From a virus, in the IMG/VR virus record IMGVR_UViG_3300048625_000299, positions 133,679 through 197,678 of that record: a stretch of DNA of 64,000 nucleotides; one strand, written 5' to 3'. The translations under genes were made by a program, and so were the position numbers. The stretch's first letter is position 1. Every line of letters starts with the position of its first letter. The notes under the pieces are model-generated. The model did not search any database and was not told the DNA's origin. It saw only the letters and a program-made list of their open reading frames with translations. Shown piece by piece: positions 55,461-64,000 of the stretch.

Positions 55461-58400
55461 ATGGCAAATACTGTTTTCCAATCACCAAAAATCAGAGTAC
55501 GCGTAAAAAATGACGGCGCGATTGCGCCTACACAGCCATTAACGCTAAAAAATGCTATCGGAACGGGCCGTAGGATCGATGAATTAACAGACGTCGCTTT
55601 ATCCAACGTCGGCAATGCCCATGTGTTGGCATACAATTCAGAATCTAGTAGTTGGGTAAACCACCCTGCAACTACGTTGACAGGCAACACGTTCCAAATT
55701 GCGGTTGCAAATGCAACCAACGATTTCGATTGGAGGATCTCGCTTCCAAACAACGTCATTATTGCCAATAGCCTCAACGTTGGCGATGGCTTCGTGGTTG
55801 GTGGAAATATTGTATCCAACGGCAATTTATTTGTTACAGGGTTTGCAAACATTGCTGGCCCGATCAACAGAAACCCAACAATTGCTATTAACCTGACTGG
55901 TGATGTCATTGGTACAGGCAACACTACGTTGATTGACCTGTCGAACGGCGTAATCAACATCGTTACGTCCAATCAACCAAACAGTATTGAACTGGGTGTG
56001 GATACGTCTGGGGCATATGTTGGCAATGTGTTCGCTGGAACTGGTATGCATATTGATGCGGCTGGCGGCGAAAACAGCAACCCAACATTCTACATCGGTC
56101 AGCCAGTAGAGACCACATCCGATGTTGTGTTTAATAGCGTAACGGCTAATGCTTTTGCTAATGTCGCCGGATCGCTTCGGGTGACTGGCAACTCCGACTT
56201 CTCCGATGCTGGATTTAGTGGGTCGATCCGCGTTGGCACGAATGCAACCATCGTCGGTCATGCATCTGTGAATGGCACTGCCACATTCAACGGAGCAACC
56301 ACGATTGCAAATACGTTGGCTGTCGGTAATGTTTCCATTACGGGGTTTGTGCATGCTACCTCTGATGCATTTATCCACGGTCAGCTCACTGCTAACGGGT
56401 CAGCGTTCTTCGCCAATACCGTCAGCGTCACAGGCGTTGTAGATCTTGCAAATACCTTAATCACCAGAGATGTCGTTCCGTTTGCGAACAACCAGTACTC
56501 TCTTGGAACATCTTCGATGCGGTTCACTGAGCTGTATCTTAGTGGCAATACACTTGTCGTCGGCAACGCAGTCATAACTGATACTGGTACCTCATTAAGT
56601 GCGCAGACACCAACTGGCGATCCTATCACAGTCGATGTTGGTAATACTACCATCCAAGGTACCCTGTCTGTCGTTCAGACAATAACCTCCAACAACCTTG
56701 TTGCTAATACACTCAATGTAGGTGAAGCTGCAGACTTGTATGGTGATATAAGAATTCACGGAACGACAGTCGCCAATGGATCCGTTAGCGTCGCTAATAC
56801 TATTGCCACCGGCAACGCGACGGTCGTCGGATTTATCAACGTATCATCTACTGCCAATATCGGCGGCAACATCACTGCACGTGGCCAGATTGTTGCTAAT
56901 GGTAGCGTAACAATAGCCAACACACTTGCAGCTGGCAATACGACGATCGTCGGGTTCGTTGAAATAACATCGACTGCTAATATTGGTGGCAACGTAGCGG
57001 CGCATGGCAGTCTGATTGTAGATGGCCCAACAAACATCACAAACACTCTTGCTGTCGGCAACACGACCATTACAGGCACTGCTAATGTACAGGGCAATGT
57101 TGTTGTCACAGACACGATCACAGGTAACAACCTGACGCTGTCTGGAAACCTAAATGTTTCCGGCACGACCACGTATATCAATACAACACAGTTGAACGTC
57201 GGCGACAACATCATATCTCTCAATGCAGATATGTCCGGCGCGCCTACCGAGAATGCTGGTATTGATATCAACCGCGGAACTGGTGCCAATGTACAGTTCA
57301 TGTGGGATGAATCGAATGATAGATGGTCTACCAATGGTAGCAACCTTGCTGTCGGTGCAAATGTTGTTATCAATACAACAGATATCACTGTTGGCAACTC
57401 AACAGTCAATACGTTTGCAAACTCGACCACAATCGTCGCCAATAATATCAACGTTGCAACGATTAACAGAAATCCAAACATCACTGTCACTTTGACTGGC
57501 GATGTTATTGGTACAGCAAATACAACGCTCACAAACCTAGCGAATGGTAGCATTACTCTATCGACAACAATTCAGCCAAATGCTGTTGAGCTTGGCGTCG
57601 ATACTTCAGGATCATATGTTGGTAACGTCGTACCGGGAACTGGTGTCTATGTAACGAATGCCGGTGGTGAGAATAGTACACCAACAATTGCAATTGGTCA
57701 GCCAGTCGATACTACATCTGCTGTTACTTTCGGTAACACAACGCTTAACGGTTTTGCTAATGTATCAGGCAAGGTAACTGCTGGTACTATCGATTCAGGA
57801 AATGTATCGGTAACTGGTTATATCAATGTATCGTCGACTGCTAACATCGGTGGCAATATCACTGCACGCGGTAGTGTGACTGTCAATGGATCCGTCCTAG
57901 TCGCCAACTCGATGAGTGCAGGCAATACGACGGTGGATGGCTTTGCCAACGTTATTGGCAACTTGAATGCGATCACTGCTACTGTAGGTAATACTGCTGT
58001 GGCAGGTACATTGAGTGCCGGCAATACTACAGTATCTGGGTATACATATGTAACTGGATATATCAACGTAGCATCGACTGCTAATGTTGGCGGAGCTGTG
58101 ACTCTAAGAGACAGCTTGACCGTTAATGGGGCTGTCTTAATATCCAATACATTGAGCAGCGGCAATACGACTATAGCCGGTTTTGCCAATGTGGTCAACA
58201 GTTTGAACGTAGTTGGTGGAACAACTTTAGCGAATACCGTAACGATCGATGGCAACACGACCATTACTGCGGGTGAGTTTGTCCTTTCTAATACGGTAAG
58301 CAAGTGGATTAACTTCCAAGCAGCCGGCATTGGCGCTCCTACTACAACGACAAGAAGCGTCGGTACGAAGGCTGTGTTGTGGAACACCGTTGCTCCTACT

Positions 58401-61100
58401 GCAGTCGATTATGCGATCGGTATCGAATCCCAAGCAATGTGGTTCAGTACTGCTACGCTTGCTGATAGCAATTTCAAGTTCTACGCAAACACGACATTAA
58501 TCCTTCAAGCCAATAATACAGGATTGAGCCTGTTCGATCGTACGTTGTCTGGTGTTACGACGCTTGCTGCTGGTAATACAACGATCTCTGGCTATGCAAA
58601 CGTCGCAGGCAATATCCAAGCTACAACGCTACTGGCTGGCAATACTACGATCGCTGGTACGTTGGGTAGTGGCAATACAACGATCTCTGGTTATGCAAAC
58701 GTCACGACCAACCTACAGACTTCAACATTCGTTGCTGGTAACAGCACGATCACTGGATTCGCTAATGTAATTGGTAACATCCAAACGACAACTCTTGCTT
58801 CTGGTAATGCTACTGTTACAGGTTTTGCTAACGTTGTAGGAAGCTTACAAACTACGACTCTTGCTTCTGGTAATGCAGTCGTGGCTGGTACGCTAACTAG
58901 CGGCAACAGCACGATTACTGGTTTTGCTAATGTCGTGGGAAGTTTGCAGTCGTCTGCATTCACGTCAGGCAACACAACCATTAATGGAACAGTTGCGGCT
59001 GGTAATACGACAATCGATGGGACGGTTGCGGCCGGCGACACGACGATTACAGGTTTTGCTAACGTAGTTGGTACTCTTCAGGCAACGACGCTAACGGTCG
59101 GCAACACTACGATTGCAGGGACGGTCGCAGCTGGCAATACATCTATTACCGGCTCCATCGATGTGTCGTCGACAGCTAATGTTGGTGGAAATGTTGACGT
59201 GCATGGAGGTCTTACGGTCAATGGTGCAGCCGTTGTCGCTAATACTCTATCGACAGGCAACACCACAATCACTGGGTTTGCCAACGTCACTGGAAGTATC
59301 GCGGCAAATACAATTGCTGTTGCTAACTACATCGATTTCAGCAACACTGCACCCGTTCCTTCCAAGAAGGAAGGACGTTTGTATTATGATGCTCCTACTA
59401 AGACTCTAGCATACCATGTAGCAGAGCCTGATGTTACTATGAACATCGGTCAGGAGTTATGGACATACGTCTATAACAACTCTGGCGCCTTGCTCGATGA
59501 AGGTAGGGTAGTTTATCAGACTGGTGCTTTAGATGGTGTTCCGACGGCTGCGTATGCGGACGCATCTGACCCTAGCAAGCTCGACGTGATCGGCGTAACT
59601 ACACATCCGATCGAAGATGGATCTTATGGATATGCTACATCGTTTGGTAGAGTTACGCCTGTCAATACAGCTGCATTCTCTATCAACGACAAGCTGTATC
59701 TCGATTACGCATCTCCAGGCGGTCTCACTCTAACACCACCAACATATCCGAACTATGCTGTACATGTCGGACACGTGGCTGTTGTTGGCAATTCGTCTGT
59801 TGGTTCGCTAAGAGTTGACATTGACTCTCAGGCGTTCCCTACGCTACGTACGGAAGGCGATGCTCGTATTGGTGGCGACTTGATCGTCGAAGGCAACTTC
59901 ACTATCACCGGTAACGTCACATCTACTGCTGTTAATAACCTATCTGTAGAAGATAACTTCATCTACATCGGTGCTGGCGATACCATATCCAACACCAACT
60001 TCACAGGCATAGGTCTAAATGATGCTTTGTTCCATGGTGTTTTTGAGGGATCCGCTACCACCCACTACTATGTAAAAATTACAGCAGTAGGAGCTACCGA
60101 TAAGTTTAGTTGGTCTAAGGACAACTTTGCTACCACCGAAGCGACGGATGTGCTCATTACAGGCGCACCACAGGCTCTAGACAATGGCATAACAATCGAA
60201 TTCCAAGCAACGACGGGACACATGCTGTTGGACGTTTGGGATGGCGTAGCAGCACCAGTCAACGTCGATTTGGGTATCGTCGGCAATTACAATACTGGAA
60301 CGTACGCTCATACTGGTCTATTCCGCGATGCGACAGATGGTGCATATAAGTTCTTTGAAGGTTATACGCCAGAGCCAACATCTAATGTCAACATCGACAC
60401 TGCGCATGCGTCGTTCGCTTTGGCCAACGTTGTTGCCAACACGTTCTTCGGTAACCTGACGGGCACTGCTGCTAACGCTACGTTGTTTAATGGACAGTCG
60501 GCAGGATTCTACACATCGAATGCCTATGCAAATGCTACATTTGCTCAGTTGGCAGGAGCTACGTTCGTTGGTGCGGTTATTGTCGGAAACACGTTATCAT
60601 CTGGCAACACAACAATTACTGGATTCGCTAACGTAGTTGGATCGCTTCAATCCACAACGCTATCGGTAGGCAACACTACTATCATCGGTACGCTTGCTTC
60701 TGGCAACACAACAGTTGCCGGCACGCTCGGTGCAGGAAATACTACGATCGTAGGTTTCGCTAATGTTTCTAGCACTCTGGCGGCTGGAAATACAACGATC
60801 ACGGGATTTGCTAATGTAAGTGGCACGCTCGGTGCAGGAAACACTACGATCACGGGATTTGCTAATGTAAGTGGCGATGTTGTTGTGTCTGGTAATATTA
60901 CTACAACTGCAATAACATTAACGAACGATTTAACGGTCCCTAATGGTGGTACTGGCAGATCGACATTCACACTCAATGGCGTACTTTACGGCAATGATGC
61001 AGATGGGCTGTTGGTAACTGCAGCTGGTGTAGAAGGCGAAGTACTGCAGATTATTGGAGGCGTTCCGACATTTGGATCAATTGATTGTGGTACATTCTGA
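55461..61100 (+). CDS. Giant repetitive tail fibre (1879 aa)
   Basis: Largely built from short beta-helix repeats with the phrase GNTTITGFANVVGSLQ and variants, densest at DNA 58551-59330 and 60591-60900. A longer block is duplicated: NPTIAINLTGDVIGTGNTTL / NPNITVTLTGDVIGTANTTL, each followed by GVDTSGxYVGNV and a GGENS phrase. Residues about 1310-1460 form a distinct domain (ELWTYVYNNSGALLDEGRVV), and the end has LTVPNGGTGRSTFTLNGVLY. Likely a long trimeric fibre contacting the host. The identical repeats invite recombination. Confidence 0.85.
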   Translation: MANTVFQSPKIRVRVKNDGAIAPTQPLTLKNAIGTGRRIDELTDVALSNVGNAHVLAYNSESSSWVNHPATTLTGNTFQIAVANATNDFDWRISLPNNVIIANSLNVGDGFVVGGNIVSNGNLFVTGFANIAGPINRNPTIAINLTGDVIGTGNTTLIDLSNGVINIVTSNQPNSIELGVDTSGAYVGNVFAGTGMHIDAAGGENSNPTFYIGQPVETTSDVVFNSVTANAFANVAGSLRVTGNSDFSDAGFSGSIRVGTNATIVGHASVNGTATFNGATTIANTLAVGNVSITGFVHATSDAFIHGQLTANGSAFFANTVSVTGVVDLANTLITRDVVPFANNQYSLGTSSMRFTELYLSGNTLVVGNAVITDTGTSLSAQTPTGDPITVDVGNTTIQGTLSVVQTITSNNLVANTLNVGEAADLYGDIRIHGTTVANGSVSVANTIATGNATVVGFINVSSTANIGGNITARGQIVANGSVTIANTLAAGNTTIVGFVEITSTANIGGNVAAHGSLIVDGPTNITNTLAVGNTTITGTANVQGNVVVTDTITGNNLTLSGNLNVSGTTTYINTTQLNVGDNIISLNADMSGAPTENAGIDINRGTGANVQFMWDESNDRWSTNGSNLAVGANVVINTTDITVGNSTVNTFANSTTIVANNINVATINRNPNITVTLTGDVIGTANTTLTNLANGSITLSTTIQPNAVELGVDTSGSYVGNVVPGTGVYVTNAGGENSTPTIAIGQPVDTTSAVTFGNTTLNGFANVSGKVTAGTIDSGNVSVTGYINVSSTANIGGNITARGSVTVNGSVLVANSMSAGNTTVDGFANVIGNLNAITATVGNTAVAGTLSAGNTTVSGYTYVTGYINVASTANVGGAVTLRDSLTVNGAVLISNTLSSGNTTIAGFANVVNSLNVVGGTTLANTVTIDGNTTITAGEFVLSNTVSKWINFQAAGIGAPTTTTRSVGTKAVLWNTVAPTAVDYAIGIESQAMWFSTATLADSNFKFYANTTLILQANNTGLSLFDRTLSGVTTLAAGNTTISGYANVAGNIQATTLLAGNTTIAGTLGSGNTTISGYANVTTNLQTSTFVAGNSTITGFANVIGNIQTTTLASGNATVTGFANVVGSLQTTTLASGNAVVAGTLTSGNSTITGFANVVGSLQSSAFTSGNTTINGTVAAGNTTIDGTVAAGDTTITGFANVVGTLQATTLTVGNTTIAGTVAAGNTSITGSIDVSSTANVGGNVDVHGGLTVNGAAVVANTLSTGNTTITGFANVTGSIAANTIAVANYIDFSNTAPVPSKKEGRLYYDAPTKTLAYHVAEPDVTMNIGQELWTYVYNNSGALLDEGRVVYQTGALDGVPTAAYADASDPSKLDVIGVTTHPIEDGSYGYATSFGRVTPVNTAAFSINDKLYLDYASPGGLTLTPPTYPNYAVHVGHVAVVGNSSVGSLRVDIDSQAFPTLRTEGDARIGGDLIVEGNFTITGNVTSTAVNNLSVEDNFIYIGAGDTISNTNFTGIGLNDALFHGVFEGSATTHYYVKITAVGATDKFSWSKDNFATTEATDVLITGAPQALDNGITIEFQATTGHMLLDVWDGVAAPVNVDLGIVGNYNTGTYAHTGLFRDATDGAYKFFEGYTPEPTSNVNIDTAHASFALANVVANTFFGNLTGTAANATLFNGQSAGFYTSNAYANATFAQLAGATFVGAVIVGNTLSSGNTTITGFANVVGSLQSTTLSVGNTTIIGTLASGNTTVAGTLGAGNTTIVGFANVSSTLAAGNTTITGFANVSGTLGAGNTTITGFANVSGDVVVSGNITTTAITLTNDLTVPNGGTGRSTFTLNGVLYGNDADGLLVTAAGVEGEVLQIIGGVPTFGSIDCGTF

Positions 61101-61174
61101 TGGATTTGTGACGACCTAAATAATACATCAATATACGGGCTGCTTTATAGTGGCCCTTAACTCTAGATAGAGAC

Positions 61175-64000
61175 ATGGCTGGAACAAAAGTACAAATCAA
61201 ACGCAGTAGCGTGGCAGGACGCGTCCCAACAGCATCGGATATCGATGTTGGACAGTTAGCCGTCAACTTTACAGACAAGAGGTTCTTTACCAAGGACGGA
61301 TCCAATACGGTTATCGATGTCTTTGGTCAGAGCCTCAACACGACAGCCAACGTCTCGTTTAGGGATGGTGCCTTCGCCAATATTACAGCGACCACTCTTG
61401 TGGGCAACTTAGAGTGGAGCTATATTACATCGAAACCAGATCTCCAAATCAATATCACTGGAGATGCTACTGGTTCCAATACATTTGTTGATTTGGCCAA
61501 TGGTTCCATCAACGTCACTCTCGCCAACACCACCGTAACGCCAGGCACGTATGGAAATAGCTCCGCTATCCCTGTGCTCACAATCGACAGCAAGGGTCGC
61601 GTTACGGTTGCGACTACAAACACCGTCGCTGGCATCACTGGCTTTTCATATGCATCGACCAACAATACGCTGTCCATTACGGCAGGCGATGGATCGACAT
61701 ATAAGGCCACAGTCAACACAGTCAATACTTTCGCGGTGTCAAACACACTGCTCGTTACTGGCGTTGGTACGTTTTCTAATGATGTCATTGTGTCTGGCAA
61801 TCTTATCGTTTCTGGCACAACGACATACATCAACACGACAGAGTTAAATATTGGCGATAATATCATATCGCTCAATGCCGATCTAGTAGGCACACCATCT
61901 GAAAATGCTGGCGTCAGCGTCAATCGTGGGACGTCTGCAAACGTATCACTATTATGGGACGAACCATCGGATGCGTGGACTTTCACGAATGATGGGTCGA
62001 CCTATTTAAAGATTGCAAGTAATACCGATGTAGATGCGGCATACTCTAACGCAGCTTCATACGCCGATACAAAAGCGGCGGTGGCATACTCTAACGCAAC
62101 AGTATATGCCGATACGAAGGCAGCTACAGCATACTCCAACGCCGTATCTTATGCGGATATAAAGGCAGCGGCCGCATATACGAACGCGGCGGCGTACGCA
62201 GATACAAAGGCGGCCGCAGCATATTCAAATGCGGTTTCGTATACGGACACCTCAGTTGCTACAACATATGCAAATGCGACATCATATGCTGATACAAAGG
62301 CAGCTACTGCATATTCGAATGCCGTAAGCCACGCCGACACAGCAGCAGATACTGCGTACTCGAATGCTGTGTTGACCGCATCAGCCGACGCATCTGGTAA
62401 AGCAGCTACAGCATATACGAACGCAACGTCATATGCTGACGTAGTAGCGGCCACGTCTTATTCGAACGCAGTATCGACCGCATCGACGGACGCATCCAGC
62501 AAGGCTGCCATCGCATACTCGAACGCTGTATCTACAGCAGCGACGGATGCTACCAATAAAGCAGATACAGCATATTCGAATGCTATAAGTTATGCTGACG
62601 TAGTTGCAACTGCATCTTATTCGAATGCGACCTCGTATGCCGATACGAAAGCAGCAACTGCATATTCTAATGCAGCATCATATGCCGATACCAAGGCCGG
62701 TGGTGCGTATGCGAACGCAATTTTATACGCAGCATCAAACACCTACGTCAATGACCAACTAGGCACTAAAGCTGACGTAAGCAGTCCGTCGATCACCAGT
62801 CCAACAATTACATTGGGCGCATCGATCGATGGTAACGTCGTTCTTACGAGCACGCGTCTATCTGTAAACGGTAGCGTTGGTGATATAGGCAACGTTCTAA
62901 TGTCTGGTGGAGCTGGTAGCAACGCATACTGGTCAACGATTTCTCTTCCAGACCTCAACACAACATATGCGCTATCGACCAGCGCAAACGCATCGTCGGC
63001 CAATTTGTCGCTGGCTGGTTCCGATTCAACAACCAACAACGTCAAATTTGTTGGTGCAGGAAGTGTCGTCGTCGCATCAAATGGATCGACCGTTACTGTT
63101 ACTGGGGGCGGCGGGAATGGTTTCGGTACGGTGGCGGTCGTTGGACAATCTAGCGTCGTTGCGAATCAGTCGAATGCTACATTAACACTTGTTGCTGGTA
63201 GCAACATGACGATTACTACCAATGCTAACACTGGAACAGTCACGCTGGCTTCGTCCGGTGGTGGCGGGGGCGGTGGTGGATCGACGACAACTGCCGGTGG
63301 CAATGCGTTTATCGCGGGCAGAGACAACTTTACCGCGAATGGTTCGCAGACGGTATTCACGCTATCACAATATGCTACTGCCAACAGTATATTGGTGCTC
63401 GTTGAGGGATTGGTACAATTCCATACAGAAGACTATGATGTTTCTGGAACATCGCTGACGTTCTCTACTGCACCGGCCAATAATGAAGTGATCGAAATCC
63501 TCCATCTAGCTGGCGCGTCGACATATCACTTCATGCAATATGGTGCGATCGACTCGTTCACTGGTAATGGAAGTACATCGGCGTTCACGTTATCAAGATC
63601 GTCCAATACAAGCCTAGCGACCGTATACATCGATGGTTTGCTGCAGTCACCATCAACTGACTTCACAATTAACGCAACTACGTTGACGTTTGCGGCCGCG
63701 CCTCTATCAGGCGAAGCGGTGTTGGTATACCACAATGAGAGCGCTGTAAGCTCGATACCGTCAACTTCGATTGCAAGCACCGACGTCTTTGTCGGTAACG
63801 GCACCACCACTAATTTTACACTGACTGGTACCGCCAATAGCAGCACCAGTATGGTGACGATTAACGGCCTTGTGCAAGGATATGCTGTCGACTATACCGT
63901 AACCGGAACCACACTTACATTTGTAGATGCGCCTCCAACTGGCTCCACTATACAGGCGATGAGGTTGGCAGGGTCAGTTGGATCTGCGTTCAGCTCTATA
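61175..64000 (+). CDS. Second long tail fibre, truncated by window end (942+ codons)
   Basis: ATG 61175 (after ATAGAGAC); the frame is open to the right edge. It starts MAGTKVQIKRSSVAGRVPTA followed by DIDVGQLAVNFTDKRFFTKD, the typical N-terminus of phage fibres. Residues about 213-269 share the GTTTYINTTELNIGDNIISL module with the 55461 fibre. Residues about 285-525 are Ala-rich repeats of about 14-15 residues (AAYSNAASYADTKAA) predicted as a coiled coil, then several similar C-terminal beta domains (FTANGSQTVFTLSQ; FTGNGSTSAFTLSR; FVGNGTTTNFTLTG). Receptor-binding end lies outside the window. Confidence 0.85.
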   Translation, partial: MAGTKVQIKRSSVAGRVPTASDIDVGQLAVNFTDKRFFTKDGSNTVIDVFGQSLNTTANVSFRDGAFANITATTLVGNLEWSYITSKPDLQINITGDATGSNTFVDLANGSINVTLANTTVTPGTYGNSSAIPVLTIDSKGRVTVATTNTVAGITGFSYASTNNTLSITAGDGSTYKATVNTVNTFAVSNTLLVTGVGTFSNDVIVSGNLIVSGTTTYINTTELNIGDNIISLNADLVGTPSENAGVSVNRGTSANVSLLWDEPSDAWTFTNDGSTYLKIASNTDVDAAYSNAASYADTKAAVAYSNATVYADTKAATAYSNAVSYADIKAAAAYTNAAAYADTKAAAAYSNAVSYTDTSVATTYANATSYADTKAATAYSNAVSHADTAADTAYSNAVLTASADASGKAATAYTNATSYADVVAATSYSNAVSTASTDASSKAAIAYSNAVSTAATDATNKADTAYSNAISYADVVATASYSNATSYADTKAATAYSNAASYADTKAGGAYANAILYAASNTYVNDQLGTKADVSSPSITSPTITLGASIDGNVVLTSTRLSVNGSVGDIGNVLMSGGAGSNAYWSTISLPDLNTTYALSTSANASSANLSLAGSDSTTNNVKFVGAGSVVVASNGSTVTVTGGGGNGFGTVAVVGQSSVVANQSNATLTLVAGSNMTITTNANTGTVTLASSGGGGGGGGSTTTAGGNAFIAGRDNFTANGSQTVFTLSQYATANSILVLVEGLVQFHTEDYDVSGTSLTFSTAPANNEVIEILHLAGASTYHFMQYGAIDSFTGNGSTSAFTLSRSSNTSLATVYIDGLLQSPSTDFTINATTLTFAAAPLSGEAVLVYHNESAVSSIPSTSIASTDVFVGNGTTTNFTLTGTANSSTSMVTINGLVQGYAVDYTVTGTTLTFVDAPPTGSTIQAMRLAGSVGSAFSSI
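62030..62740 (+). repeat. In-gene tandem repeat coding AYSNA-SYADTKAA units
   Basis: About 17 units of roughly 42-45 bp within the second fibre gene, with words GCATACTCTAACGC and TATGCCGATACAAAGGC varied at third positions. Synonymous drift between units suggests that the protein repeat is selected while exact DNA repeats are avoided. Confidence 0.75.

Overview
This window is part of the genome of a large T4-type contractile-tailed phage (myovirus). The diagnostic T4-type genes are the late-transcription coactivator gp33, helicase loader gp59 and ssDNA-binding protein gp32, adjacent and in that order. A long run of T4-type tail and baseplate genes follows (gp4, gp26-like, gp29-like, gp48, gp53, gp27/gp5 hub, PAAR tip, gp25, gp6, gp7-like, gp8, a gp10-like DUF4815 giant, then fibres). 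The best host clue is a phage-borne, circularly permuted tmRNA gene. Its tag ANDEAFLMAA resembles betaproteobacterial tags, so a betaproteobacterial host is inferred, not proven. Early promoters look like ordinary host sigma70 promoters.

Layout. (1) 1-3741: packed, mostly ATGA/TAATG-overlapping plus-strand genes of 40-105 aa, including six diverged copies of one small protein family; a NUMOD3-type gene on the minus strand closes the block. (2) 4244-5351: about 1.1 kb without genes, filled with short degenerate repeats and a structured element lying between two facing promoters. (3) 5352-11963: small early genes, most behind their own stem-loop plus sigma70 promoter cassette (PeSL-like). A second copy of the facing-promoter element is at 6.9 kb and a third putative RNA at 11.7 kb. 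(4) 11964-15068: a 77-bp direct repeat, then further small genes, a DUF932 gene and a small winged-helix-like gene. (5) 15181-17734: zinc-ribbon genes and the permuted tmRNA. (6) 17846-20560: SleB-type endolysin, membrane protein (holin candidate), gp33, gp59, gp32, closed by a strong bidirectional terminator. (7) 20588-25853, minus strand: gp4, gp2-like protein, tail-tube initiator, gp26-like protein with a probable -1 frameshift extension, and the tape-measure/hub protein with a muralytic domain. (8) 25872-46229, plus strand: baseplate and proximal fibre genes. (9) 46.2-55.0 kb: a bidirectional cargo island inserted between fibre genes, carrying three glycosyltransferase-like proteins, a methyltransferase, two 2OG-Fe(II) oxygenase-like proteins, a QueC-like PP-loop enzyme, a radical SAM/SPASM enzyme, a fatty acid desaturase and a FabF-like ketoacyl synthase. 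(10) 55128-64000: an Ig-like small tail protein and two very long repetitive fibre proteins, the second running off the window.

How the parts fit. Small early genes are switched on individually by host polymerase. gp33 and T4-like TATAAATA boxes point to a sliding-clamp-coupled late programme for tail genes. Lysis genes sit beside the replication genes. The cargo island is the least ordinary part: its minus-strand lipid block (ketoacyl synthase, oxygenase, desaturase, translationally overlapping) and the carbohydrate/peptide-modifying enzymes suggest remodelling of host acyl chains or surface, or decoration of the virion.
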